From assembly GCF_043195135.1 (NCBI RefSeq), contig NZ_JBAFWP010000002.1: 64,000 bases of DNA; one strand, 5' to 3'. Numbering within the stretch: position 1 is the stretch's first letter; each line of letters starts with the position of its first letter. This DNA comes from NCEH01 sp043195135 (GTDB lineage Bacteria > Pseudomonadota > Alphaproteobacteria > Rhizobiales > Xanthobacteraceae). Below the pieces are notes generated by a model. That model worked only from the letters and a program-made list of their open reading frames with translations. It had not been told where the DNA came from and did no database searches. Shown piece after piece: positions 30,017-39,296 of the stretch. A program made the translations under genes and the position numbers.

Positions 30017-31186
30017 ATGATGTCGCGCGCCGACCGCACCGTGCTCAGCGAATGGTGGTGGACGGTGGACCGCCTGCTGCTCGGCACGCTGTTCACCCTC
30101 ATCATCATCGGCATCGTGCTGTGCCTTGCCGCCAGTCCGCCGGTCGCGGCGCGCCTGGGCATGCCCGATCCGTTCCACTTCGTGAACCGGCAGGTGCTGT
30201 TCCTGATCCCGGCGATCGCCGTGATGCTCTTCACGTCCTTCCTGTCCCCGCGCGCGATCCGGCGGGTGTGCATGGGGCTGTTCCTGATCTGCCTGGTGCT
30301 GCTGTTCGCCACCCTGGTGATCGGCCCCGAGGTGAAGGGTGCCCGGCGCTGGCTGAACATCGGCCCGATCACGGTCCAGCCGTCGGAATTCCTCAAGCCG
30401 GCCTTCGTGGTGCTCGCCGCCTGGCTGTTTTCGGAAAGCAGCAAGCGCCCGGAAATGCCGGCCCAGCTGCTCGCGATCGCCCTGCTCGGCAGCGTGATCC
30501 TGCCGCTGGTGCTGCAACCCGATTTCGGCCAGACCATGCTGGTGGTGCTGGTGTGGGGCGCGCTGTTCTTCCTCGCCGGCCTGCGCTGGATCTGGATGGT
30601 GGGGCTGATCGGCTTCGGCGTGGGCGGCGCCGTGCTCGCCTATAACGTCGTGCCCCATGTGAAGAAGCGCATCGACCGCTTCCTCGACCCCGCCTCCGGC
30701 GACACCTATCAGATCGATACCGCGCTGGAGAGCTTCCGCCACGGCGGCTGGTTCGGCCAGGGGCCGGGGGAGGGCACGGTGAAGCGTATCCTGCCCGACG
30801 GGCACACGGACTTCGTGTTCGCGGTGGCGGCGGAGGAGTTCGGCATCATCCTGTGTCTGATCCTGCTGTCCCTGTTCGCCTTCGTGATCCTGCGCAGCCT
30901 CACCCGCGCGCTGGACGAGCAGGACCCGTTCGCCCGTTTCGCCGCCACCGGGCTGGCGCTGCTGTTCGGCCTCCAGGCGTCCATCAACATGGCGGTGAAC
31001 GTGCATCTGATGCCCGCCAAGGGCATGACGCTGCCGTTCATTTCCTATGGCGGGTCCTCGCTGATCTCGCTCGCCTTCGGCATGGGCATGCTGCTGGCCC
31101 TCTCCCGGCGACGACCGGGGGCGGCCGCGCTGGCGGCGCTCAGCGAGCCCGCGACGGAACCGCAGGGACGTCAGGCGGCGGCATGA
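30017..31186 (+). CDS. ftsW: Lipid II-dependent peptidoglycan glycosyltransferase FtsW (SEDS)
   Basis: The 389-residue SEDS membrane protein has about ten transmembrane segments. It carries GARRWLNIGPITVQPSEFLKP, QPDFGQTMLV with the catalytic Asp region, and PAKGMTLPFISYGGSSLISL near the C-terminus, all diagnostic for FtsW/RodA; linkage to murG makes it FtsW. It polymerises septal glycan with FtsI. ATG codons at 30017 and 30020 are equivalent; the large upstream open frame is antisense to the helicase. Its stop overlaps the murG start (ATGA). It is the first gene of this dcw block, and murD or mraY are not upstream. Confidence 0.95.
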   Translation: MMSRADRTVLSEWWWTVDRLLLGTLFTLIIIGIVLCLAASPPVAARLGMPDPFHFVNRQVLFLIPAIAVMLFTSFLSPRAIRRVCMGLFLICLVLLFATLVIGPEVKGARRWLNIGPITVQPSEFLKPAFVVLAAWLFSESSKRPEMPAQLLAIALLGSVILPLVLQPDFGQTMLVVLVWGALFFLAGLRWIWMVGLIGFGVGGAVLAYNVVPHVKKRIDRFLDPASGDTYQIDTALESFRHGGWFGQGPGEGTVKRILPDGHTDFVFAVAAEEFGIILCLILLSLFAFVILRSLTRALDEQDPFARFAATGLALLFGLQASINMAVNVHLMPAKGMTLPFISYGGSSLISLAFGMGMLLALSRRRPGAAALAALSEPATEPQGRQAAA

Positions 31187-32313
31187 ACAAGCCCTTGATC
31201 CTGCTGGCTGCCGGGGGAACCGGCGGCCATTTGTTTCCCGCCGAGGCGCTGGCCCATGTGCTGCGGCGGCGGGGGTATGACGTCGATCTCGTCACCGACA
31301 GCCGGGCCGCGCGCTATGCCGGCCATTTCCCGGCGCGGCAGGTCCATGTGCTGCCGGCCGACACGGTGCGCGGGCGCTCCCCCGTGGCCTTGGCGAAAAC
31401 CGTCTTCACCCTGCTGCGGGGCCTGCTCCGCGGCCTCGCGCTGATGCGGCGGCTGAAGCCGGCGGTCGTGGTGGGCTTCGGCGGCTATCCGACCCTGCCG
31501 CCGGTGCTCTCCGCGTGCTTTTCCGGCGTCCCGAGCCTCATTCACGAGGCGAACGGCGTGCTCGGGCGGGCGAACCGCCTGCTGGCGGCGCGGGTGAGCG
31601 CCATCGCCACCGGCTTTCCCAATATTCTCGTCCACGAGCCGGACCTCGCGCGCAAGGCGGTGTTCACCGGCAATCCGCTGCGCCCCTCGGTGCGGGAAGC
31701 GGCGGGCATGAAGTTCGATGCGCCCGAGGTGAGCAGCCCGATCCGGCTGCTGGTGTTCGGCGGCAGCCAGGGCGCGCGGGTGATGGCGGACGTGGTGCCG
31801 CAGGCGGTGGCGCGCCTCAACGGCGACTTGCGCGCGCGGCTGTCGATCGTCCAGCAGGCGCGCGAGGAGGATCTCGAGCGGGTGCGCAAGGCCTATCTGA
31901 ATGCGCACGTGCAGGCCGAGGTCGCGCCCTTCTTCGACGATCTGCCGGAGCGCATGGGGCGCGCCCACCTGGTGATCGCCCGTTCCGGCGCCTCGACGGT
32001 GGCGGAACTCGCGGCCATCGGGCGCCCCGCCATTCTCGTGCCGCTGCCGAACGCGCTGGACCAGGACCAGGCGGCGAACGCAAAATCCCTGGAGGGGATC
32101 GGCGCCGCCCAGGTGATGGCGCAGGCAAATTTCACGCCCGAGCGGCTCGCCACGGTGCTTTCGACCTTCGGCGCCGACCCGCGCGCATTGACGAACATGG
32201 CGCAAGCGGCCAGAAGCGCCGGCACGCTCGACGCCGCCGAACATCTGGCCGACGTGGTCGTGCATCTGGCAGGGGGGGCGCCCATCGCCACCTATCGAGG
32301 ACACCAAGAATGA
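31183..32313 (+). CDS. murG: UDP-GlcNAc:undecaprenyl-PP-MurNAc-pentapeptide GlcNAc transferase
   Basis: The 376-residue GT-B enzyme has the GGTGGHLFPA donor/acceptor loop at the N-terminus, GFGGYPTLPP, HEANGVLGRANR, VFGGSQGAR, and the C-terminal UDP-sugar site RSGASTVAELAAIGRPAILVPLP followed by DQDQAANA. It makes lipid II at the inner face of the membrane. ATGA overlaps link it to ftsW and murC, implying coupled translation. Confidence 0.96.
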   Translation: MNKPLILLAAGGTGGHLFPAEALAHVLRRRGYDVDLVTDSRAARYAGHFPARQVHVLPADTVRGRSPVALAKTVFTLLRGLLRGLALMRRLKPAVVVGFGGYPTLPPVLSACFSGVPSLIHEANGVLGRANRLLAARVSAIATGFPNILVHEPDLARKAVFTGNPLRPSVREAAGMKFDAPEVSSPIRLLVFGGSQGARVMADVVPQAVARLNGDLRARLSIVQQAREEDLERVRKAYLNAHVQAEVAPFFDDLPERMGRAHLVIARSGASTVAELAAIGRPAILVPLPNALDQDQAANAKSLEGIGAAQVMAQANFTPERLATVLSTFGADPRALTNMAQAARSAGTLDAAEHLADVVVHLAGGAPIATYRGHQE

Positions 32314-33725
32314 AGCTTCCGCAGGCGCTCGGCTCCATCCACTTCATCGGCATCGGCGGCATCGGCATGAGCGGCATCGCCGAGGTGCTGCACAATCTGG
32401 GCTATCAGGTGCAGGGCTCGGATGTGGCCGAGAATGCCAATGTGAAGCGCCTGCGCGACGAGGGGATCAAGGTGGAGGTCGGCCACCGCGCCGAGAATGT
32501 GGACCAGGCCGACGTCGTGGTGGTGTCCTCCGCCATCAAGCGCGACAATCCGGAATTGCAGGCCGCGCGCGCCAAGCGCCTGCCGGTGGTGCGGCGCGCG
32601 GAAATGCTCGCCGAGCTGATGCGGCTGAAGAGCTGCGTCGCCATCGCCGGCACCCACGGCAAGACCACCACCACCTCGCTGGTCGCGACCCTGCTGGATG
32701 CCGGCGCCATGGACCCGACCGTGATCAACGGCGGCATCATCAACGCCTATGGCACCAATGCCCGCCTCGGCGCCGGCGAATGGATGGTGGTGGAGGCCGA
32801 CGAGAGCGACGGCACCTTCCTGAAGCTGCCGGCGGAAGTCGCCATCGTCACCAATATCGACCCCGAGCACCTCGACCATTTCAAGACCTTCGACAAGGTG
32901 CAGGAGGCGTTCAAGGCGTTCGTGGAGAATGTGCCGTTCTACGGCTTCGCGGTCATGTGCATCGACCATCCGGTGGTGCAGGCGCTGGTCGGCCGCATCG
33001 AGGACCGGCGCATCATCACCTATGGCGAGAACCCGCAGGCCGATGTGCGGCTGGTGAATGTGGATCTCAAGGGCGGCGTGACGAAGTTCGACGTGGTGTT
33101 CCGCGACCGGAGCGGCGAGACGCTGAGCCATATCGAGGGCTTCCGCCTGCCGATGCCGGGCCGGCACAACGCCCTGAATGCCACCGCCGCGATCGCGGTC
33201 GCGCGCGAACTCGGCGTGCCGGACGCGCGCATCCTGGAGGCGATCTCCCAGTTCGGCGGCGTCAAGCGGCGCTTTACCCGCACCGGGGACTGGAACGGCG
33301 TCGCCATTTTCGACGATTACGGCCACCATCCGGTGGAAATCGCCGCCGTGCTGCGTGCCGCCCGGGCCGCCAGCGAGGGGCAGGTGATCGCGGTGGTGCA
33401 ACCGCACCGTTATTCCCGCCTCGCCTCGCTGTTCGACGATTTTTCCACCTGTTTCAACGATGCCGACCACGTCATCGTCGCCCCGGTCTATGCGGCGGGC
33501 GAAAGCCCGATCGCCGGGGCGGACCGGGACCATCTGGTGCAGGGCCTGCGGGCGCACGGCCATCGCAGCGTCACCGCGCTCGAAGGGCCAGAGGCCCTGG
33601 CCGGCATCGTCAGGGGGCTGGCCAAGCCCGGCGATTATGTGATCTGCCTCGGAGCCGGCACCATCACGCAATGGGCCTATGCGCTGCCCGGCGAGCTGGA
33701 AGTCCTCGCTCCGGCGGGTGCGTGA
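32310..33725 (+). CDS. murC: UDP-N-acetylmuramate--L-alanine ligase
   Basis: The 471-residue Mur ligase has an N-terminal Rossmann domain (HFIGIGGIGMSGIAEVL), the ATP-binding P-loop AGTHGKTTTTSLVATLL, VVEADESDGTFL, and the C-terminal domain with FDDYGHHPVEI and QPHRYSRL. It adds L-Ala to UDP-MurNAc. It overlaps murG by 4 bp. A short CCGCAG/CTGCGG hairpin follows at 33727-33746, and the next dcw gene, murB, is displaced 1.37 kb. Confidence 0.96.
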   Translation: MKLPQALGSIHFIGIGGIGMSGIAEVLHNLGYQVQGSDVAENANVKRLRDEGIKVEVGHRAENVDQADVVVVSSAIKRDNPELQAARAKRLPVVRRAEMLAELMRLKSCVAIAGTHGKTTTTSLVATLLDAGAMDPTVINGGIINAYGTNARLGAGEWMVVEADESDGTFLKLPAEVAIVTNIDPEHLDHFKTFDKVQEAFKAFVENVPFYGFAVMCIDHPVVQALVGRIEDRRIITYGENPQADVRLVNVDLKGGVTKFDVVFRDRSGETLSHIEGFRLPMPGRHNALNATAAIAVARELGVPDARILEAISQFGGVKRRFTRTGDWNGVAIFDDYGHHPVEIAAVLRAARAASEGQVIAVVQPHRYSRLASLFDDFSTCFNDADHVIVAPVYAAGESPIAGADRDHLVQGLRAHGHRSVTALEGPEALAGIVRGLAKPGDYVICLGAGTITQWAYALPGELEVLAPAGA

Positions 33726-33802
33726 GCCGCAGGCGTTGCACTGCGGGTTAGGACCGGATAGGCAATCGGCGTTCACGCCCCACCGCCCGTCCGGAGACGA
33801 AG

Positions 33803-34690
33803 ATGAACCGCACGCTCTGGATCGCGGTCGGCAGCGTATTTCTCGGCATCGTGGTGCTGGCTCTGAAGAGCGCGGCCTATTGGGTGACCGGCTCCATCGC
33901 CTTGTTGTCCGATGCCCTGGAAAGCATCATCAACGTCGCGGCGGCGCTCGCCGCTTTGGTGGCGCTCAAGATCAGCGCCCGCCCCGCCGACGACAACCAC
34001 CCCTTCGGCCATCACAAGGCGGAATATATCTCCGCCGTGCTGGAAGGCGTGCTGATCGTGGTGGCCGCGGGCTCGATCCTGCGCGAGGCCTATTTCGGCT
34101 TCCTCGACCCGCGCTTTCCCGAGCAACCCCTGAACGGCATGCTGCTCAACGGCGGGGCGACCATCCTCAACGCCATCTGGTGCGTGGTGCTGCTGCGCTC
34201 CGGGCGGGCGCTGCGCTCGCCGGCGCTGGTGGCGGACGGCAAGCACCTGATGAGCGATGTCGTCACCTCGGTCGGGGTCCTGGCGGGGTTCGTGCTGGTG
34301 CCGATCACCGGCTGGCCGGTGCTCGACCCGCTGCTGGCGGGCATCGTGGCGCTCAACATCCTGTGGACCGGCTGGGGCCTGATGAAGGAATCGGTCGGCG
34401 GCCTCATGGATGCCGCCCCGCCGCCGGACGTGGTGGCCGCCATTCGCGAACTGGTCTCCACCCATGCGGACGGCGCCCTGGAGGCGCACGACCTGCGCAC
34501 CCGGCATGCCGGCCGCATCACCTTTGTGGAATTCCATCTGGTCGTGCCCGGCGACATGACGGTCGCGGCCGCCCATGAGATCTGCGACCGCATCGAGCGC
34601 GCCTTCGCCGAGGACATGGACCACGCCATCGTCACCATCCATGTGGAGCCCGAGGGCGAGGCGAAGCATCGCGGGGTGGTGGTGCTTTAG
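33803..34690 (+). CDS. Cation diffusion facilitator (CDF) family metal transporter
   Basis: The 295-residue protein has six predicted transmembrane segments. CDF metal-site motifs are SDALESIIN (TM2) and the equivalent DGKHLMSDVVTS (TM5), HPFGHHKAEY between TM2 and TM3, and a cytoplasmic C-terminal ferredoxin-like domain with HDLRTRHAGRITFVEFHLVV. CDF proteins export Zn, Fe, Mn or Co in exchange for protons; the metal is not certain, though the ligand set resembles Zn/Fe-type members. It sits between murC and murB in the same orientation, an unusual passenger in the dcw block. Confidence 0.9.
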   Translation: MNRTLWIAVGSVFLGIVVLALKSAAYWVTGSIALLSDALESIINVAAALAALVALKISARPADDNHPFGHHKAEYISAVLEGVLIVVAAGSILREAYFGFLDPRFPEQPLNGMLLNGGATILNAIWCVVLLRSGRALRSPALVADGKHLMSDVVTSVGVLAGFVLVPITGWPVLDPLLAGIVALNILWTGWGLMKESVGGLMDAAPPPDVVAAIRELVSTHADGALEAHDLRTRHAGRITFVEFHLVVPGDMTVAAAHEICDRIERAFAEDMDHAIVTIHVEPEGEAKHRGVVVL

Positions 34691-34739
34691 CTTGTCGAAT
34701 ATGATGGGCTTCTCGGAGTCATATTAGTTCGAGGCAGCC

Positions 34740-35039
34740 ATGAAATTATATCGAATAACTAACAGTATTATTTGGAGGCATGAGGCTTCTTCGCTCGATT
34801 ATAGTGCAAGCAGCTATCTCCCTGTTCCATCAAATGAAGATGATGTTGTGTATAATCATTTTATGGATTTTGGCGAAGGTGAAAAGGCGGGCAGTTTTAG
34901 GGTCGAGCTGAAGTGGGAGGATGTTGAGATCATAATTCGGATGTTTAGCGAAAAAAATCACCCGCAGGCGATGCTCGTTCAGCGTGCGCGCCGTCTCGCT
35001 GCTGCAGTTGATGAGTTTTCGACCCATACTGGAGGCTAA
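34740..35039 (+). CDS. Low-GC orphan gene, unknown function
   Basis: The predicted 99-residue soluble protein (MKLYRITNSIIWRHEASS...) has no motif I recognise. It contains aromatic/acidic segments (DDVVYNHFMDFGEGE, VELKWEDVEIIIRMFSEK) and a C-terminal helix rich in Arg/Ala. Codon use and base composition are strikingly AT-rich compared with everything around, with many AAA, TTT, ATT and TAT codons, and the AT-rich stretch covers about 34690-35045. That suggests recent acquisition. It lies between the CDF gene and murB. No mobile-element ends were found around it. Confidence 0.65.
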   Translation: MKLYRITNSIIWRHEASSLDYSASSYLPVPSNEDDVVYNHFMDFGEGEKAGSFRVELKWEDVEIIIRMFSEKNHPQAMLVQRARRLAAAVDEFSTHTGG

Positions 35040-35090
35040 CTGTTTTTGCCGCCGGTTGGCTTTCGCGCCGCGCCGTTCTAAACGCTCCCC

Positions 35091-36026
35091 ATGTCCGCGA
35101 CCTCGCCCTTTCCCGATCTCGTGCCCGAACTGACCGCGCGCCTGCCCGATCTGCGCGGCCGCCTCTCGGCCAATGCGTCGCTCGCCGACCTCACCTGGTT
35201 CCGCGTCGGCGGGCCGGCGCAGGTGCTGTTCGTCCCGGCGGACGAGGCGGACCTCGCCTATGCGCGGGCCCATTTGCCGGCGGAGATAGCGGTCACCGTC
35301 ATCGGCCTCGGCTCCAACCTGATCGTGCGCGACGGCGGCGTGCCGGGGGTGGTGATCCGGCTCGGCAAGGGGTTCGGCGCGCTGAGCGTGGAGGGAACGC
35401 GGGTTCTCGCCGGCGCCGGCGTGCCGGACGTGAAGGTGGCGCGCGCGGCGGCGGACGCCGGCTTGAAGGGTCTCGCCTTCCTGCGCGGCATTCCCGGCGC
35501 GGTCGGCGGCGTGCTGCGCATGAACGGCGGCGCCTATGGCGGCGAGACCAAGGATGCGCTCGTCTCCTGCCGGGCGGTGGACCGGACCGGCGCGGTCCAT
35601 GTGCTCACCAATGCGGACATGGGCTTCACCTATCGCCATAGCGGGGCGCCGGAGGATTTCATCTTCACCCACGCGGAATTCGCCGGCACGCCCGGGGACG
35701 CCGCCGAGATCGCCGCCGAGATGGAGCATATCACCGCCTCGCGCGAGGCGACCCAGCCCATCAAGAGCCGCACCGGCGGGTCCACCTTCAAGAATCCGCC
35801 CGGCGCCAAGGCCTGGCAATTGGTGGATGCCGCCGGCTGCCGGGGGCTGGTGGTGGGGCGGGCGCAGGTTTCGCAGATGCATACGAATTTCCTGATCAAT
35901 CTCGGCGGTGCCACCGCGGCCGAGATCGAGGCGCTCGGGGAAGAGGTGCGCCGGCGGGTGCTGGAGACCTCCGGCGTGACGCTGGAATGGGAGATCAAGC
36001 GCATCGGCATTCCCGCGCCGCTTTAG
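35091..36026 (+). CDS. murB: UDP-N-acetylenolpyruvoylglucosamine reductase
   Basis: The 311-residue FAD enzyme has LTWFRVGGPAQVLFVP, GLGSNLIVRDGG, FLRGIPGAVGGVLRMNGGAYGGE, the catalytic-Ser segment SRTGGSTFKNPPG, and the C-terminal HTNFLINLGGATAAEIE. It reduces enolpyruvyl-UDP-GlcNAc to UDP-MurNAc. It is of the type lacking the long insertion of E. coli MurB (type II). ddl follows after 68 bp. Confidence 0.96.
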   Translation: MSATSPFPDLVPELTARLPDLRGRLSANASLADLTWFRVGGPAQVLFVPADEADLAYARAHLPAEIAVTVIGLGSNLIVRDGGVPGVVIRLGKGFGALSVEGTRVLAGAGVPDVKVARAAADAGLKGLAFLRGIPGAVGGVLRMNGGAYGGETKDALVSCRAVDRTGAVHVLTNADMGFTYRHSGAPEDFIFTHAEFAGTPGDAAEIAAEMEHITASREATQPIKSRTGGSTFKNPPGAKAWQLVDAAGCRGLVVGRAQVSQMHTNFLINLGGATAAEIEALGEEVRRRVLETSGVTLEWEIKRIGIPAPL

Positions 36027-36094
36027 CAAATTGCAAACGCTGTGCAGCTTTAGATGACAGGCCCGTCGCCGGGCATGGCCGAGGGACAGGCAAG

Positions 36095-37015
36095 ATGAGC
36101 AAACACGTCGCAGTGCTGATGGGCGGGTGGTCGGCCGAGCGGGAGGTCTCCTTGCGGTCGGGCGAAGCCTGCGCCCTGGTGCTGGAGGCCGCCGGCTACC
36201 GGGTCACGCGGGTGGACGTGAAGCGCGACGTGGCCGAGGTGCTGGCCCGCCTCAAGCCCGATGTCGCCCTGAACGTGCTGCATGGCTGCCCCGGCGAGGA
36301 CGGCACCATGCAGGGGATTCTGGAAATCCTGCGCATTCCCTATTCCCATTCCGGCGTGCTCGCCTCGGCGCTGGCCATGGACAAGGCGCAGGCGAAGATC
36401 GTGATGGCGGCGGCCGGCGTGCCGGTCCCGTTCGGGCGCGTGGTCAGCCGGGCGGAAGCCGCGCGCGCCCATGTCATGGAGCCGCCTTATGTGCTGAAGC
36501 CGGTGGCCGAGGGATCGAGCGTCGGCGTGTTCATCGTGCGCGAGGACCAGACGCATCCCCCCCAGGAGCTGACCCGGGCCGACTGGCCCCATGGCGAAAA
36601 CCTGCTGGCGGAGCGCTTCATCCCCGGTTTGGAGCTGACCTGCGCGGTGATCCGCGACGAGGCCACGGGCGTGATCGAGATCGAGTCCACCCAGGCTTTT
36701 TACGATTACGAATCCAAATATGCACCGGGCGGCTCGCAGCACATTCTTCCGGCCCGTATTTTACCCGAAATTTACCAACAGGCGCGGATATTTACACTCG
36801 CGGCACACAAGGCACTCGGGTGCCGGGGCGTCTCGCGTGCTGACTTCCGATACGACGAAAATGCCGGCGAAGGCGCCGGCCTGATCTGTCTGGAAGTCAA
36901 CACGCAACCCGGCATGACAGAGACCTCCCTGGTGCCCGAACTGGCAGCCCACGCGGGCATATCGTTCGGCGAGCTTGTGACATGGATGGTGGAGGACGCG
37001 TCGCTGGATCGGTAA
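36095..37015 (+). CDS. ddl: D-alanine--D-alanine ligase
   Basis: The 306-residue ATP-grasp enzyme has HVAVLMGGWSAEREVSLRSG, LHGCPGEDGTMQGILEI, the Lys/Gly ATP loop KPVAEGSSVGV, FYDYESKYAPGGSQH, and Mg-binding CLEVNTQPGMTETSLVPE. It supplies D-Ala-D-Ala for MurF. Its 3' end overlaps the start of ftsQ by 34 bp. The stretch at about 36700-36800 is noticeably less GC-rich than the rest. Confidence 0.96.
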   Translation: MSKHVAVLMGGWSAEREVSLRSGEACALVLEAAGYRVTRVDVKRDVAEVLARLKPDVALNVLHGCPGEDGTMQGILEILRIPYSHSGVLASALAMDKAQAKIVMAAAGVPVPFGRVVSRAEAARAHVMEPPYVLKPVAEGSSVGVFIVREDQTHPPQELTRADWPHGENLLAERFIPGLELTCAVIRDEATGVIEIESTQAFYDYESKYAPGGSQHILPARILPEIYQQARIFTLAAHKALGCRGVSRADFRYDENAGEGAGLICLEVNTQPGMTETSLVPELAAHAGISFGELVTWMVEDASLDR

Positions 37016-37974
37016 GGGAGCGCCCGCACGGGCCGCGCCCGGGCACGAACCCGCCTGTTCCGTCCGCCGGCCGCAAGCCGGCGCGGCCCCAGCCGATGCG
37101 CGAGCCCCCGCCGCCCAGCCGCATCGCCCTGTTCCTGCGCCGCATGACGGTGCGCCTTGGCGCCTCGCGATTCGGCCGGCGCGGCGCCGCCTTGCTCAGC
37201 CTCGCGGTGATCGGCGGCTTCACCGCCTATGGCGTGGTGCTCGGCGGCCATGTGGAGGAAGCCCACGAATTCGTCGTCGACATGGGGGACGCCGCGGCCA
37301 ACATCGCCGGCTTCAAGATCGCCCAGGTCAATCTCTCCGGCCAGAATCACGTGACGCCCACGGAAATCCTGGCGGCGGCTGGCATCAAGCCGACCACCTC
37401 GATCCTGTTCGTGAACGCGGACGAGACCCGCGCGCGGCTCGAATCCATGCCCTGGATCGCCAGCGCCAGCGTGCGCAAGCTCTATCCCGACCGGGTCGAT
37501 ATCCATGTGGTGGAGCGCGAGGCCTATGCGCTCTGGCAGATGAACGGCCAGATCAACGTGATCGCCAAGGACGGCACCCCGATCGCCCCCTATTCCGACG
37601 ATCCGCGCTACGTGAACCTGCCGATCGTGGTGGGCGAGGGGGCGCAGGAGCATGTGGGCGAGATCGTCGACGCGCTCGCCCGCGTGCCCGCCGTGCGCGA
37701 CCAGGTGCGCGCCGCCATCCTGGTGGCCGAGCGCCGCTGGACGCTGAAGCTGCGCAACGGCATCGACGTGCGCCTGCCCGAAGGCCCGGTGGACGACGCG
37801 CTGCTCCAGCTCGCCGACCTCGACCGCGACAAGAAACTCCTCACCCGCGACATCACCATCGTCGACCTGCGCCTGCCCGACCGGGTGGTGGTGCGCCTGT
37901 CCGACGCTGCCGCCGATGCCCGCGCCCAGATGCTGAAGGCCCGTGCGAAGGCCAAGAAAGGAGGCGCCGCGTGA
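36982..37974 (+). CDS. ftsQ: Cell division protein FtsQ
   Basis: The 330-residue bitopic protein has a Pro/Arg-rich cytoplasmic N-terminus, one transmembrane segment (ALLSLAVIGGFTAYGVVLGG, about 69-88), a POTRA domain (FKIAQVNLSGQNHVTPTEIL onward) and the FtsQ beta domain (RKLYPDRVDIHVVEREAYALW). FtsQ bridges early and late divisome proteins. It overlaps ddl, and its TGA overlaps the ftsA GTG start (GTGA at 37971). Confidence 0.93.
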   Translation: MDGGGRVAGSVRERPHGPRPGTNPPVPSAGRKPARPQPMREPPPPSRIALFLRRMTVRLGASRFGRRGAALLSLAVIGGFTAYGVVLGGHVEEAHEFVVDMGDAAANIAGFKIAQVNLSGQNHVTPTEILAAAGIKPTTSILFVNADETRARLESMPWIASASVRKLYPDRVDIHVVEREAYALWQMNGQINVIAKDGTPIAPYSDDPRYVNLPIVVGEGAQEHVGEIVDALARVPAVRDQVRAAILVAERRWTLKLRNGIDVRLPEGPVDDALLQLADLDRDKKLLTRDITIVDLRLPDRVVVRLSDAAADARAQMLKARAKAKKGGAA

Positions 37975-39296
37975 GACATCGGCTCGCACAAGGCTTTGCC
38001 CCGAAGATGCGTCCCATGCCGCCCAAGAAGAGCGGCATCATCGCGGTGCTCGACATCGGCACCAGCAAGATCGTCTGCGCCATCGCGCGCCTCAAGCCGC
38101 GCGGCTCCTCCGACGTGCTGCGCCGGCGCACCCATTCCATCGACGTGCTCGGCATCGGCCACACCCGGGCGCACGGCGTGAAGGGCGGCGCGATCGTCGA
38201 CATGGCGCGGGCCGAACTGGCGATTCGCCAGGCCGTGGACATGGCGGAGCGCGCCTCCGGCGTGCAGATCGCCTCGGTGATTCTCGGCGTCTCCGGCGCG
38301 CGCTTGTCCTCCCAGCATTACGAGGCGGCGGTGCGCCTCACCGCGCCGGCGGTGGAGGAATTCGACATCCGCCGGGTGCTGGAAGCCGCCTCGACCTATG
38401 CCGTGGGCGACGGCCGGGCGGTGATGCACGCCTTGCCGGTGGGCTATTCGCTGGACGGCCGGCGCGGCATCGGCGAGCCGTGCGGCATGCTCGGGCGCGA
38501 ACTGGGCGTCGACATGCACGTGGTGACGGGCGACCTCACCTCGCTGAAGAATCTGGTGCTGTGCGTGGAGCGCTGCCATCTCGGCATCGAGGCCATGGTG
38601 GCGGCGCCCTATGCGGCGGCGCTCTCCTCGCTCACCGACGACGAGATGGAACTCGGCGTGACGTTGATCGACATGGGGGCGGGCACCACCACCTTCTCCA
38701 TCGTGTCGGGCGGGCACTGCATCTATGTGGACGGCATTGCGGTGGGCGGCCAGCACATCACCAACGATGTCGCCCGCGGCCTGCCGGCGCGCCTCGCCGA
38801 TGCGGAGCGCCTCAAGGCGCTGCACGGCGCGGTGGTGGCGGTGTCGTCCGACGATCACGACATGCTGTCGATTCCCGCCTTGTCGGGCGACGAGCGCGAC
38901 CATCCCCATTCGGTGCCGAAGTCGCGGCTGGTGACGATCGTTAAGCCGCGCGCGGAAGAAATCGTCGAACTGTTGCGCGATCGCCTCAAGGCCTCCGGGC
39001 ACGGCGGGGATGCGGGTCGCCGGCTGGTGCTCACCGGCGGCGCGGCGCAATTGCAGGGCCTCCCCGATCTCATGGCGCGGGTGATCGGCCCGCAGGTGAG
39101 AATCGGCCGCCCGCTTGGGGTTTCGCGCCTTCCGGAGGCCGCGCGCGGCGCCGCTTTCGCGGTGGCGGCGGGCCTGCTGGTCTATCCGCAGGTGGCCGGG
39201 CTCGAACATTTCGAACCCCGTCGCCGCCAGGCGGCCGGCGCGGAGGGCGGCACATATTTTGGCCGCGTCGGGCGCTGGTTGAGGGACGGCTTTTAG
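37971..39296 (+). CDS. ftsA: Cell division protein FtsA
   Basis: The 441-residue actin-like ATPase has phosphate 1 (VLDIGTSKIVCAI), the 1C subdomain (IASVILGVSGARLSSQHYE), phosphate 2 (LIDMGAGTTTFSIV), the adenosine motif (LVLTGGAAQLQGL) and a C-terminal amphipathic membrane-targeting helix (GRVGRWLRDGF). It tethers FtsZ to the membrane. The GTG start at 37971 couples it to ftsQ; internal ATGs at about 38007 and 38016 (MRPMPPKK) are alternatives closer to the conserved fold. Confidence 0.94.
   Translation: MRHRLAQGFAPKMRPMPPKKSGIIAVLDIGTSKIVCAIARLKPRGSSDVLRRRTHSIDVLGIGHTRAHGVKGGAIVDMARAELAIRQAVDMAERASGVQIASVILGVSGARLSSQHYEAAVRLTAPAVEEFDIRRVLEAASTYAVGDGRAVMHALPVGYSLDGRRGIGEPCGMLGRELGVDMHVVTGDLTSLKNLVLCVERCHLGIEAMVAAPYAAALSSLTDDEMELGVTLIDMGAGTTTFSIVSGGHCIYVDGIAVGGQHITNDVARGLPARLADAERLKALHGAVVAVSSDDHDMLSIPALSGDERDHPHSVPKSRLVTIVKPRAEEIVELLRDRLKASGHGGDAGRRLVLTGGAAQLQGLPDLMARVIGPQVRIGRPLGVSRLPEAARGAAFAVAAGLLVYPQVAGLEHFEPRRRQAAGAEGGTYFGRVGRWLRDGF

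Noticed and set aside
30700..31000. DnaA boxes or an origin near the parS sites
   Set aside because: No TTATCCACA-type cluster was seen in the intergenic regions; origin proximity is inferred only from parS.
33727..33746. Rho-independent terminator after murC
   Set aside because: It is a 6-bp stem without a T-run; too weak to call.
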